Positions 6,542 through 14,064 of a DNA stretch of 45,306 nt are shown here, piece after piece. Both the position numbers and the translations under genes were made by a program. The stretch is from a virus, in IMG/VR virus record IMGVR_UViG_3300050119_000128, positions 1 to 45,306 of that record; one strand, given 5' to 3'. The notes beneath the pieces are model-generated. The model searched no databases and had not been told where the DNA came from. It saw nothing but the letters and a program-made list of their open reading frames with translations. Numbering within the stretch: position 1 is the stretch's first letter; the number at the start of each line of letters is the position of its first letter.

Positions 6542-6586
6542 GTCCTCGATGCGTGATGTTGTGACCCGTGAAATGGAGGTCATCCG

Positions 6587-6979
6587 ATGAACCGATTTCT
6601 CGGGCCGCATGCCGCCGCCGTCGGCGCCGATGTGACCGCGGACTATGTGCGGCATTGCCGCCGCTGCCGCCATCTCGATGGCATCGGTGAGCGCGACGGC
6701 AAGATGACCGTTTACAGCGTCGGCGAGATCATCCGCATCGCGGTCGCGCTCCGCCTGACGCATTTCGGCTTCACTCTTCGCACCGCGTTTGAGGCGGCGG
6801 CCGTGCACGCGACAAAACTCGAAGCGCTCGGCGCGCCAGGCGCGCTGCATGCCGGCGCCGATCTGATCATCGAATTTGGGGTCAACGATGGCGTCACACT
6901 GCTTGCCCTTAACGCCACCGCGATCGCAGAGCGCGTTCTCTCGCGCCTCGCGAAATTCCAGCGCTCTGCCGCGGCGTAA
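6587..6979 (+). CDS. Hypothetical phage protein, possible regulator
   Basis: A 130-residue protein with an excellent ribosome-binding site (GGAGG eight bases before ATG) and the same GGAGGTCATC leader as the gene at 5189. An N-terminal HCRRCRH cluster (residues about 23-29) could bind metal. Residues about 40-80 (VYSVGEIIRIAVALRLTHF) resemble a helix-turn-helix entry. No family is recognised. It is the first gene of the early operon, so a regulatory role is plausible but unproven. A longer frame on the opposite strand (6311-7003) has no ribosome-binding site and is rejected. Confidence 0.6.
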   Translation: MNRFLGPHAAAVGADVTADYVRHCRRCRHLDGIGERDGKMTVYSVGEIIRIAVALRLTHFGFTLRTAFEAAAVHATKLEALGAPGALHAGADLIIEFGVNDGVTLLALNATAIAERVLSRLAKFQRSAAA

Positions 6980-7024
6980 ACGGCGCAAGCGGTCCAACTT
7001 CACAACTAAACACCGGAGTTAGGT

Positions 7025-7327
7025 ATGGCTGAGTTTAACGAGGCAGCGTTCCCCGGGTTGCTGAGCAAAATCACCCAGCAGAAAGCGACAGTCCATCAAT
7101 CGCGGCAGAATGCCATGGCCGCGCGGCTCAATGAATTGGCGATGCGTTCGCACACCTCCGCGCTGGAACGCCATGCGCTCGCCGAAAAAGTGCGAGCGTG
7201 CGACGACGAAGTCTCCGCCGCGCTCGCCGAGCTCGGCAAGCTTGAGCAGGCGATGGCCCAGCGAGCTGGAGCGGATGGCGTCCAGTGCAGCGAGGCCATC
7301 GATCATGACCGCGCGGTGCGCTCATGA
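7025..7327 (+). CDS. Hypothetical early protein, coiled-coil-like
   Basis: A 100-residue helical protein (AARLNELAMRSHTSALERHA, then AEKVRACDDEVSAALAELGK) with heptad-like spacing, so probably a coiled coil. CGGAGTTAGGT precedes the ATG. Its stop overlaps the start of the next gene (ATGA at 7324), placing it first in a long translationally coupled operon. No function recognised. Confidence 0.7.
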   Translation: MAEFNEAAFPGLLSKITQQKATVHQSRQNAMAARLNELAMRSHTSALERHALAEKVRACDDEVSAALAELGKLEQAMAQRAGADGVQCSEAIDHDRAVRS

Positions 7328-7626
7328 CCTTTCGCCTGTTCCTGCTCTGGCTGCATCGCGGCGCGCTGGCGCTGATGACGGCCGCCGGCGGCATCATGCT
7401 TCTGGCGACGGGCTTGCTGGTGCTGCTGGCGCTGCGCACAGGCCACGGCGATGCGCTGGCGCGCGATCTCGCCGCGATCATGCTGGCTCATCTGTGGCTT
7501 TATGCCGGCGGAACGCTGCTGCTGGCGTCCGCGGCGTGGGTGTTTCTCAACGCCTTGTGCGCGGCCTTTGCCTGTGCCGAGGACGGCGCACCGCGTTTCT
7601 GGGGCGCACCCATGGGTGAACCATGA
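7324..7626 (+). CDS. Small two-span membrane protein
   Basis: A 100-residue protein with two strong hydrophobic segments, about 15-38 (ALMTAAGGIMLLATGLLVLL) and 57-83 (LWLYAGGTLLLASAAWVFLN). Both ends are short and soluble. It starts in an ATGA overlap with the gene before and ends in an ATGA overlap with the next gene. A two-span protein could be a holin, a superinfection-exclusion protein or an unrelated inner-membrane protein. Its early-operon position argues against a holin. Function unknown. Confidence 0.7.
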   Translation: MTFRLFLLWLHRGALALMTAAGGIMLLATGLLVLLALRTGHGDALARDLAAIMLAHLWLYAGGTLLLASAAWVFLNALCAAFACAEDGAPRFWGAPMGEP

Positions 7627-7889
7627 GCGCCGAGGTGGTGACCTTTCCCGGTGTCATCCCGCGCGAGGGTTGCAAGCACCGCGCCGAGATGATCGCCGAG
7701 CGCGTGGCTGCCAATCTCGGCAATGAAAATCCGACGGATTGCGCGGACGCGCTGGCGCGTCTCTTGGCGGCGATCTGCTGCGTCAACGCCATCAACGCGA
7801 CGGAAGCGATCGAGACGGCGCAGCTCATGGCCGTCGATGTCGAGTCGCTTGTTCGCGGGATGATGGCGCCGGACGAGGGTGGGGCATGA
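7623..7889 (+). CDS. Hypothetical early protein
   Basis: An 88-residue soluble protein, helical, with CCVNAIN and cysteines at the centre. It is linked by ATGA overlaps on both sides (7623 and 7886). It lies immediately upstream of the helicase gene and so may act with it. No domain recognised. Confidence 0.7.
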   Translation: MSAEVVTFPGVIPREGCKHRAEMIAERVAANLGNENPTDCADALARLLAAICCVNAINATEAIETAQLMAVDVESLVRGMMAPDEGGA

Positions 7890-9289
7890 ATGATCTTGCC
7901 GCCTATCGCGCCGAGGTCGCGGCCAAGCGCGTGCGTTTCACGCCGCGCGGCCTGACGGAAATTCCCGCGCTGCATCCGGCCTTGACGCCGCTGCAGCGCC
8001 ACGGCGTCGAATTCGGTCTGCGTTGCGGCACGTCGGCGCTGTTCTACGACACCGGCCTGGGCAAGACGTTGGCCGAGTTGGACTGGTGCCGCGTGGTGCA
8101 GGCGGCGACCGGCAAGCCGGCGCCGATCGTCTCGCCGCTCGGCGTCACCGGCCAGCATTGCGACGAGGCGGCGAAGTTCGGCATCGCCGCGCAGGTGGTG
8201 AGAGATCCGGCCGAGATCGTCGCCGGCGTCGTCCCGATCTTCAATTACGATATCCTCGACAAGTTTTCCGCCGTCGATTTCGGCGGCATATCGCTCGACG
8301 AAAGCTCGATCCTCAAGAGCTTCACCGGCGCGACGACGCGCATGCTGATCCAGCGTTTCGCGGATGTTCCGTTCCGGCTTGAGGCCTCGGCGACGCCGGC
8401 GCCGAACGACTATACCGAGATTGGGCAGCATGCCGAGTTCCTCGGCGTCATGCGCTCCTCGGAGATGCTCTCGCGCTTCTTCATCAACGACTCGATGTCG
8501 GCCGGAAAATACCGCTTGAAGCGGCCGGCTGTGCGCGACTTCTGGGATTGGGTGGCGAGCTGGTCGCGGGCGGCACGGCTGCCGTCCGATCTCGGCTTCC
8601 CCGACGACGGCTACGTGCTGCCGCCGCTGGAGGTGATCGACCACACGATCGAGGCGGATCGCACGCTCGGCATCGTGGCGGAAAAGGACGGGCAGGTTCC
8701 GCTGTTCCGTATGCCGGAAAATTCCGCCACCTCAATCCATCGGGAAAAACGCCTCACGCTTTCGGCCCGCGCCGATTTGTCAGCCGCCGTGGTCAAGTGC
8801 GAGGTGAACGAGCCCTGGATCGTGTGGGTCGAGACTGACGCCGAGGAAGAGGCGATGACGGCGCGGCTGCCGGACTTCGTCGCGGTGCGCGGATCGCATC
8901 TGCCGAGCGCCAAGGAAAAGCGGCTGCTGGCATTCTCGCGCGGCGAGCTGGCCGGCATCGTCACCAAGCCGTCGATCGCCGGTTTCGGATTGAACTGGCA
9001 GCATTGCGCCAGGCAGGTTTTCGTCGGCTTAAGCTTCTCGTTTGAAATGTACTACCAGGCGATCCGCCGCTCCTGGCGCTTCGGGCAGCGGCGCCCGGTG
9101 CAGGTGCACGTCGTCGGCTCTGACACCGAACGCAACATCCGCGCCATCGTCGCGCGCAAGGAAGCCGATCACAACGCCATGCTGGCGCAGATGCGCGCGG
9201 CGATGCAGCGCGCCGCCGCCGGCTCCCTCAACGCCATCGAGAGCTATCACCCGCAACAGGAGGCGCGGCTCCCCGCGTGGTTAAACTGA
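7886..9289 (+). CDS. SNF2/SF2-type DNA helicase-like ATPase
   Basis: A 467-residue two-domain helicase. Domain 1 has Walker A DTGLGKT (about 55-61), a Walker B-like SLDES (136-140, not the standard DEAH/DEAD), and the motif III-like SATPAP (168-173). Domain 2 ends with AIRRSWRFGQ (about 392-401), the motif VI arginine fingers of SNF2-family proteins. It would use ATP to translocate on or remodel double-stranded DNA. The frame is open upstream to 7739, but the ATGA overlap with the previous gene fixes the start at 7886. It overlaps the methyltransferase gene (TGATG at 9287-9291). Phage early operons often pair such a protein with a methylase. A role in replication or in avoiding host defence is inference. 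Confidence 0.85.
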   Translation: MNDLAAYRAEVAAKRVRFTPRGLTEIPALHPALTPLQRHGVEFGLRCGTSALFYDTGLGKTLAELDWCRVVQAATGKPAPIVSPLGVTGQHCDEAAKFGIAAQVVRDPAEIVAGVVPIFNYDILDKFSAVDFGGISLDESSILKSFTGATTRMLIQRFADVPFRLEASATPAPNDYTEIGQHAEFLGVMRSSEMLSRFFINDSMSAGKYRLKRPAVRDFWDWVASWSRAARLPSDLGFPDDGYVLPPLEVIDHTIEADRTLGIVAEKDGQVPLFRMPENSATSIHREKRLTLSARADLSAAVVKCEVNEPWIVWVETDAEEEAMTARLPDFVAVRGSHLPSAKEKRLLAFSRGELAGIVTKPSIAGFGLNWQHCARQVFVGLSFSFEMYYQAIRRSWRFGQRRPVQVHVVGSDTERNIRAIVARKEADHNAMLAQMRAAMQRAAAGSLNAIESYHPQQEARLPAWLN

Positions 9290-10203
9290 TGCCATTGGAC
9301 GCCAAGGTCTTTGCCGAGCACAGCGGCCGCGGCTTCACCGCCTGGCACGCCGACACCGTCGAGGTGACGGCGGCGCTGCCGGAGAACAGTGTGCATCTGT
9401 CGGTCTATTCGCCGCCGTTCTCCTCGCTCTACATCTATTCGGAGAGCGAGCGCGACATGGGAAATGTCGCCGACGACGCCACGTTTCAGCGCATCTATTC
9501 TGTGCTGGTCAAGGATCTGTTGCGCGTCGCCGTTCCCGGCACGCTCACGGCGATCCACGTCAAGGATCTGGTACTCTATTCCAACGTGTCGGCGCGCGGT
9601 GATCGTGGCTTGCGGCCATTCATGCTGAGCTGCATGCAGACGCATCTCGACGCCGGCTGGACGCTGCATGGGCTGATCACCATCGAGCGCGATCCTGTGC
9701 GCGAGATGCAGAAGACCAAGTCCGACCGGCTGCTGTTCAAGCATTTCCGCGAGGACGCGCGGCGCTGCTCCACCGGGCTGCCGGAATATCTGATGGTGTT
9801 CCGCGCCTGGAAGCCGGGCATGGAGGCGACCAAGCCGGTCACGCACAATCCTGACTTGTTCCCGCTCGACCTGTGGCAGCGCTGGGCCAACCCGGTTTGG
9901 CCCGGCAAGGACGTGCCTGAGACTGACGTGCTCAACGTCACGCTGGCGCGCGGCAACGAGGACGAAAAGCATCTTTGCCCGATGCCGCTGGCGATCACAG
10001 AGCGGGCGGTGCGCATGTGGAGCAATCCCGGCGAGGTGGTCTATTCGCCATTCATGGGCATCGGTTCCGAAGGCGTCGTGGCGCTGCGTGCCGGCCGCAG
10101 GTTTGTCGGCACCGAACTCAAGGAATCCTATTTCCGCCAGGCCTGCCGCTTTCTCGACGAGGCCGAGTCCTCGGCCGGCGATCTGCTGATGGGGGTCGCA
10201 TGA
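9289..10203 (+). CDS. DNA N4-cytosine/N6-adenine methyltransferase
   Basis: A 304-residue amino-methyltransferase of the N6_N4_Mtase family. The catalytic motif IV is SPPF (41-44) and the SAM-binding motif I, SPFMGIGSEG (253-262), comes near the C-terminus, the beta-class order. S-P-P at the catalytic site is commoner in N4-cytosine enzymes, but specificity cannot be assigned. The ATG at 9289 overlaps the helicase stop (TGATG). A GTG at 9277 is a possible start 13 bases after an AGGAGG. No restriction partner is adjacent, so it is an orphan, likely protecting phage DNA or regulating expression. Overlaps the next gene by ATGA. Confidence 0.88.
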   Translation: MPLDAKVFAEHSGRGFTAWHADTVEVTAALPENSVHLSVYSPPFSSLYIYSESERDMGNVADDATFQRIYSVLVKDLLRVAVPGTLTAIHVKDLVLYSNVSARGDRGLRPFMLSCMQTHLDAGWTLHGLITIERDPVREMQKTKSDRLLFKHFREDARRCSTGLPEYLMVFRAWKPGMEATKPVTHNPDLFPLDLWQRWANPVWPGKDVPETDVLNVTLARGNEDEKHLCPMPLAITERAVRMWSNPGEVVYSPFMGIGSEGVVALRAGRRFVGTELKESYFRQACRFLDEAESSAGDLLMGVA

Positions 10204-10436
10204 GCGACATCCTGGCGCGTGAGGTCGTACCGCCGGCGCTGGTCTATCTGCGCGGGTTGCGCGGTGCCGAGCCGCAGAAGTGGTGGCAGCCGGTCGCCGA
10301 TCATGCCGGCTACTGGCAGGGCCGCATTCTCGCCTGGCACGTGCTCGACGGCGAGACGGCCGCGCTGCCGTTCCATGTGTTGGCCAAGATGTTTCCGCCG
10401 CCGGTCGCGCCGGCCGAGAGGAAGGTGAAGCTATGA
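10200..10436 (+). CDS. Small hypothetical protein
   Basis: A 78-residue protein rich in tryptophan (PQKWWQPVADHAGYWQGRILAW within residues 25-47). It starts by ATGA overlap with the methyltransferase and is followed by another ATGA overlap. A site-specific nucleic-acid or protein-binding role is possible but nothing identifies it. Confidence 0.6.
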   Translation: MSDILAREVVPPALVYLRGLRGAEPQKWWQPVADHAGYWQGRILAWHVLDGETAALPFHVLAKMFPPPVAPAERKVKL

Positions 10437-10933
10437 ATAATTCCAGTTTTCTCGTCTATCTTGCCGGGCCGATCACAGGCCTGACTTTCGACGACGCAGC
10501 CGATTGGCGTGCCCGAGCGTCGGCCGATCTCGGGGCCTACGGAATCAAATGTCTTTCGCCGTTGCGTGCGAAGGAAATTTTGCGCGCGGTCGGCAGGCTG
10601 AGCGGCACCGGCGAGGAATATGCGCATCTCGGCGTGCTGTCGCTGCCGCGCGGCGTGACCACGCGCGACCGTTATGACGCGACGCGCTGCGACGCATTGC
10701 TGGTCAATCTGCTCGGCGCCGAGCGTGTTTCCATCGGTACAGTGATGGAGATTGCCTGGGCCGATCTTTGTCGCATCCCGGTTGTGGTGGCGATCGAGGA
10801 TCGCGGTAATCCGCACGAACACATGATGATCGCAGAATGCATCGGCTTCCGCGTGCCCTCGCTGCAGGAGGCGGTCAACGTCGTTGCCGCCATTGCCGGC
10901 AATGATCTCGTGGCGTCTGGCGCCGCGCAATGA
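10433..10933 (+). CDS. Nucleoside 2-deoxyribosyltransferase-like / DUF4406-like protein
   Basis: A 166-residue protein opening with VYLAGPITGL, the hallmark first strand of nucleoside 2-deoxyribosyltransferases and DUF4406 proteins. Later DALLVNLLGA and SIGTVMEIAWA supply the second conserved region, with the glutamate of VMEIAWA in the place of the catalytic nucleophile. Such enzymes exchange bases on deoxynucleosides, and phage versions may salvage or clear nucleotides. The start is set by ATGA overlap; the frame is open upstream to 10280 but the early part is a shadow of the previous gene. Family assignment is good; the true substrate is unknown. Confidence 0.8.
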   Translation: MNNSSFLVYLAGPITGLTFDDAADWRARASADLGAYGIKCLSPLRAKEILRAVGRLSGTGEEYAHLGVLSLPRGVTTRDRYDATRCDALLVNLLGAERVSIGTVMEIAWADLCRIPVVVAIEDRGNPHEHMMIAECIGFRVPSLQEAVNVVAAIAGNDLVASGAAQ

Positions 10934-11076
10934 CGATGCCGCGCCAGATGATGCTGCCGTCCGTGATGATCGCGCTCAGTCTTGCGGCGGCGATCGTCTC
11001 TTTCGTCTCCGGCGACTGGCGCCGCGGCGGCTATTGGTTAGCTGCCGCCGCCATCACGTTCTTTGTCACCATCTGA
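10930..11076 (+). CDS. Tiny two-span membrane protein
   Basis: A 48-residue protein starting in an ATGA overlap with the preceding gene (ATG at 10930-10932). It has two hydrophobic segments, MIALSLAAAIVSFVSG and YWLAAAAITFFVTI, joined by a short DWRRGG loop. The gapless coupling and the clear membrane pattern support a real gene although it is very short. Function unknown. Confidence 0.6.
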   Translation: MTMPRQMMLPSVMIALSLAAAIVSFVSGDWRRGGYWLAAAAITFFVTI

Positions 11077-11087
11077 GGCGCAACATC

Positions 11088-11531
11088 ATGAGCGATAGCC
11101 TCTCAAAAGTGTTCGGCGCGACGCAACACGGCGCTGCCGTCGAGAGCAGGCATAAGCGCTGCAGCAGCGCCGGCGACAAGATCAGGCAGGGGCGCGTCAC
11201 CGCGCCGGCGCGCACCGGTTCCGGCAAGGTCATCCTCGCTTTCGAGGCGCGGGCGGACGGCTGCATCTATGTGGTGGCGCGCGTCGCCGACGTCGGCGTG
11301 ATCTGCCGGCAGGACAGCGGGCGCGGCCAGCGGCCGGGCTTCACCTGGCTCTGCTTCCTGCCGGAGCAGCGCCGCGCGCCGCAATTTGCCGAAACGCTCG
11401 ACAAGGCCAAGGACGCGATGCGCTCGGCGGTGGAAACCTGGTGTGATGCCGCTGGCCTCGTGGCGCGCGGCAAACATCCGCACCGGCATCCTGGACAGGT
11501 CAACGGCTGGCGCGCGGAGGATGGTGCATGA
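11088..11531 (+). CDS. Hypothetical phage protein
   Basis: A 147-residue basic protein starting MSDSLSKVFG. The central part (KVILAFEARADGCIYVVARVADVGVI) looks like a beta sheet. The middle has FTWLCFLPEQRRAP and a helical tail. The ATG at 11088 follows GAGGCG. The frame is open far upstream, but that part overlaps the 48-aa gene and is a shadow. It overlaps the next gene by ATGA. No family recognised. Confidence 0.65.
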   Translation: MSDSLSKVFGATQHGAAVESRHKRCSSAGDKIRQGRVTAPARTGSGKVILAFEARADGCIYVVARVADVGVICRQDSGRGQRPGFTWLCFLPEQRRAPQFAETLDKAKDAMRSAVETWCDAAGLVARGKHPHRHPGQVNGWRAEDGA

Positions 11532-11857
11532 GAGCGCCGGCCGTCGCGGCGGAAAAAATCACCTTTGATGATCTGTGGCAGCTCGCCGATCGCGAGCGCT
11601 TTGCCGCCGACGTGTGGGCGACTTCATTTGAAACCGAGATGCGGGATAAGGCCGCGACTGCTTCATCCGTCGATATGTCGATGATGGCGATCAACGCGCG
11701 TGACCGGCGCCGCCGCGCCGATCTGTATCAGGCGCTGCAGGTGATGATCGGCCGCATCGCAGACTCCGATGTCATCAAGGACGAACTCAGGCGCATCGCC
11801 GCGCAGGAGCGGAACAATGCGGCAGGTGTCGAAGAAGGCAATGGCGATGAGGACTGA
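11528..11857 (+). CDS. Hypothetical helical phage protein
   Basis: A 109-residue, mostly helical acidic/basic protein (FDDLWQLADRERFAADVWAT, then a helix containing ARDRRRRADLYQALQVMI). Coupled by ATGA to the gene before and by TGATG to the gene after. Possibly a small DNA- or protein-binding factor. Function unknown. Confidence 0.65.
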   Translation: MRAPAVAAEKITFDDLWQLADRERFAADVWATSFETEMRDKAATASSVDMSMMAINARDRRRRADLYQALQVMIGRIADSDVIKDELRRIAAQERNNAAGVEEGNGDED

Positions 11858-12162
11858 TGCCGCCGTCGTTCCGATTATTGACGCAGGCCGAGATCGAGGT
11901 GCTGCGCTGGCTTGTCGAACATGCCGCGCAGTCGCGTCCAATTATCCTGCCCGCGCGCCTGCGCATGGCCGTGCCGCCGCTGTGGCGCATGGGTCTCGTC
12001 GAGGTGTGGTTTCGCTGCTTTCCGCACGACGAGCCGCAGGCGGCCGGTGCATATTTCGCGCTGACGGTTGCCGGAAGTCGCCGCGCGCAAGCCTTTCTCT
12101 CTTCCCGCCGCGCCGCGACAGCGGCGCGATCTTCACCACCTCCACGATCGGGCCGCTCTTGA
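11857..12162 (+). CDS. Winged-helix-like small protein
   Basis: A 101-residue protein. LLTQAEIEVLRWLVEHAA, then PLWRMGLVEVWFR and a wing-like AGAYFALTVAGSRRAQAF, fits a phage winged-helix fold similar to proteins that end in the pattern ALT..G. The last 20 residues are basic and serine-rich. It ends the coupled run of genes that began at 7025; the next gene has a separate leader. A DNA-binding role is a guess from fold pattern. Confidence 0.6.
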   Translation: MPPSFRLLTQAEIEVLRWLVEHAAQSRPIILPARLRMAVPPLWRMGLVEVWFRCFPHDEPQAAGAYFALTVAGSRRAQAFLSSRRAATAARSSPPPRSGRS

Positions 12163-12233
12163 ATGGCGGCGGCAGTAGCCATGCGTGATCCCATCGACAC
12201 TGTGAGGCGTCCTTTCATTCAGGATCGATAATC

Positions 12234-13556
12234 ATGACAAAAATCGTCCGCACAAAATCGAAGGCATGCGGCGGCATCACCAAAGCCGAGAAAATGTGCA
12301 TGGATGACCATGCAAAGCTTTGGATTGACCGCGCGTTGCGGACTCTGCCGATCGAGATGGAGAAGATCGTTCCGGCGATCGATGGATTATACAGCGTTTC
12401 AGGGTTAAAGCCGCCGCGTATCGTCATTGTGCCATCGCCGCTGGTGATGGCCTTCGCCTATGGCGCCGCGGCGGCAATCTGGTATCGACGAAAGAATGGT
12501 GACGCGGCCACTGACGCGGCCACTGACGCGGCCACTGACGCGGCCACTGACGCGGCCACCAGATCGGCCACTTACGCGGCCACTTACGCGGCCACTGACG
12601 CGGCCACCAGATCGGCCACCAGATCGGCCACTTACGCGGCCACTGACGCGGCCACTTACGCGGCCACCAGATCGGCCACTTACGCGGCCACTTACGCGGC
12701 CACCAGATCGGCCACTTACGCGGCCACTGACGCGGCCACTTACGCGGCCACCAGATCGGCCACTTACGCGGCCACTTACGCGGCCACCAGATCGGCCACT
12801 TACGCGGCCACTGACGCGGCCATGGATAGCCCGGAACAACAGGCGGCTGCGGCTTGCGTTGAGATGGCTGGCGATCTCGGCATTCGTTGTGCCGCTCGAT
12901 GGGGCAACGTCTATCAAGGCGGCAATATGTGGGCCGCCTTTGATTGCTATCTCACAGCAAGCCGCGACATTCTTGGGTTGCGGTTCGAAGAACACGCGGC
13001 TTATGCGCATTGGGAACAGGCCGCGATTCACGGCGGCTTTCGCGTTCTGCATGAAGAATTCTGCATGGTCTCCGATTTTCCTGAGACTTTGCTCGTCGAT
13101 GATCAAAATCGTCCGCACAGCGAGACCGGCCCGTCGCACCGCTGGCGCGATGGCTGGTCGCTTTATCATTGGCACGGCGTCGGTGTTCCGGCCCATTGGA
13201 TCGAGCTGCGGGACAAACTCGATCCTATCGAGGTTCTCAAGGCGACCAATGTCGAGCAGCGCGCTGCCGGTGCGGCGATCATCGGATGGCCACGCATGGC
13301 GCAGAAGCTCGACCGCAAGATCGTCGACGGCGATCCTGATACCGACATCGGCGCGCTGATCGAACTGACATTGCCTGGCCTGCCAGAGCCAGGCCGCTTC
13401 CTGCAAGCCGTTTGCCCGCGCAACGGCACGATCGTGGAAGGCGTGCCGCGTGTCAGCGACATCGATGGCCTGCCGATCGAGACCGTCATGGCTGCCCAGG
13501 CCTGGCGCGATGGCCTTCCTGTCAGTGAGTACCAGCACCCGCTCTACCGCACTTGA
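12234..13556 (+). CDS. DUF6745-like protein with a 4-residue repeat tract
   Basis: A 440-residue protein in three parts. Residues 1-89 include IVIVPSPLVMAFAYGAAAAIW. Residues 90-197 consist of 27 consecutive tetrapeptides (DAAT, YAAT, RSAT), encoded by 12-bp units at 12501-12824. Residues 198-440 match the DUF6745 pattern: the GNMWAAFDCYLTASRD block, the central HGGFRVLHEEFCMVSDFP, and SETGPSHRWRDGWSLYHWHG. DUF6745 proteins often have Ala-rich AAxDAA tracts at this place, here in an unusual threonine-rich form. Upstream TTCAGGATCGATA is shared with the leader at 20361. The following small gene is a frequent partner of this family. Function unknown. Confidence 0.75.
   Translation: MTKIVRTKSKACGGITKAEKMCMDDHAKLWIDRALRTLPIEMEKIVPAIDGLYSVSGLKPPRIVIVPSPLVMAFAYGAAAAIWYRRKNGDAATDAATDAATDAATDAATRSATYAATYAATDAATRSATRSATYAATDAATYAATRSATYAATYAATRSATYAATDAATYAATRSATYAATYAATRSATYAATDAAMDSPEQQAAAACVEMAGDLGIRCAARWGNVYQGGNMWAAFDCYLTASRDILGLRFEEHAAYAHWEQAAIHGGFRVLHEEFCMVSDFPETLLVDDQNRPHSETGPSHRWRDGWSLYHWHGVGVPAHWIELRDKLDPIEVLKATNVEQRAAGAAIIGWPRMAQKLDRKIVDGDPDTDIGALIELTLPGLPEPGRFLQAVCPRNGTIVEGVPRVSDIDGLPIETVMAAQAWRDGLPVSEYQHPLYRT
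12501..12824 (+). repeat. 12-bp coding minisatellite, 27 units
   Basis: Perfect-period tandem array of three 12-base variants: GACGCGGCCACT, TACGCGGCCACT or TACGCGGCCACC, and AGATCGGCCACT or AGATCGGCCACC. Unit order by first residue is DDDDD R YY D RR Y D Y R YY R Y D Y R YY R Y D. The second half shows a higher-order 84-bp period. Because 12 is a multiple of 3, length changes keep the gene in frame. The array leaves several other frames open on both strands, which explains long false frames there. Confidence 0.95.
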
Positions 13557-13584
13557 ACGATCCCATCCAAAGGAGACGACAGCT

Positions 13585-13938
13585 ATGAAACGTACCGTGA
13601 TTGCCCAGCAGGGCGAGGCCAAGGTGTTCCGTATCGATGCGTTGCCGCGTGACATGCAGACGCGCGTTCCACCCCGCGATGCATCCGGCGCCGCAATCAT
13701 CTCGCACAGCGAGACCGGCCACCATCACGTCATTGCCGGCGCCGAAGTGCTTGAGCGTATCGACAATGTGCCGGCCGGCATGGCGATCCTCTACGCCATC
13801 GTGAAAGACCCGACTGCACTGCGCCAGAATGCGCCGACGCCGCACAAGGACATTTCGCTCGATCCCGGTCTGTATGAGATTCGGGTGAGCCGCGAATACG
13901 ATCCTTTTGCGGAGCAGGCGCGCCGCGTCGCCGACTGA
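13585..13938 (+). CDS. Hypothetical partner of the DUF6745-like protein
   Basis: A 117-residue protein with a strong site (AAGGAGA before ATG 13585). Core motif SHSETGHHHVIAG (residues about 41-54) echoes HSETGPSH in the preceding DUF6745-like protein, so the pair may share an ancestor or partner. The histidine cluster ETGHHH could bind metal. Small proteins of this kind commonly follow DUF6745 genes, supporting a two-gene module. Function unknown. Confidence 0.7.
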   Translation: MKRTVIAQQGEAKVFRIDALPRDMQTRVPPRDASGAAIISHSETGHHHVIAGAEVLERIDNVPAGMAILYAIVKDPTALRQNAPTPHKDISLDPGLYEIRVSREYDPFAEQARRVAD

Positions 13939-13952
13939 ATGTGCCGGCCTCT

Positions 13953-13983
13953 GTCGCTGCCGCCGATCTCCGGCGGCGGCGAC
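13953..13983 (+). other. Long GC hairpin before the cytosine methyltransferase
   Basis: A 13-bp stem (gtcgctgccgccg with cggcggcggcgac, one GT pair) with a five-base loop. It lies between the stop at 13938 and the likely start at 14065. The frame of the methyltransferase is open through it, but the sequence looks like a non-coding spacer. No T-run follows; it may be an attenuator or processing site. Confidence 0.5.
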
Positions 13984-14064
13984 AATCCATCATGCATCGC
14001 GAGACTTTTCTTGATGACCCTGCGCGCGACGGCGCGTTCTTTTGGTTATGAGAATGTGGACTCA

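Noticed and set aside
6311-7003. Minus-strand frame of 230 codons
   Set aside because: No ribosome-binding site, low-complexity arginine-rich product, and it opposes a plus-strand gene (6587-6979) with a very good start site.
12501-12824. CRISPR array
   Set aside because: Units are 12 bp, contiguous, without spacers, and in frame in a coding gene.
12405-13700. Long minus-strand frame and a plus-strand frame (12460-13359) with GRVSGRVSG and PLTRPLTRP repeats
   Set aside because: Both are side effects of the stop-free 12-bp minisatellite; the DUF6745-like frame is the only one with a recognisable domain on both sides of the tract.
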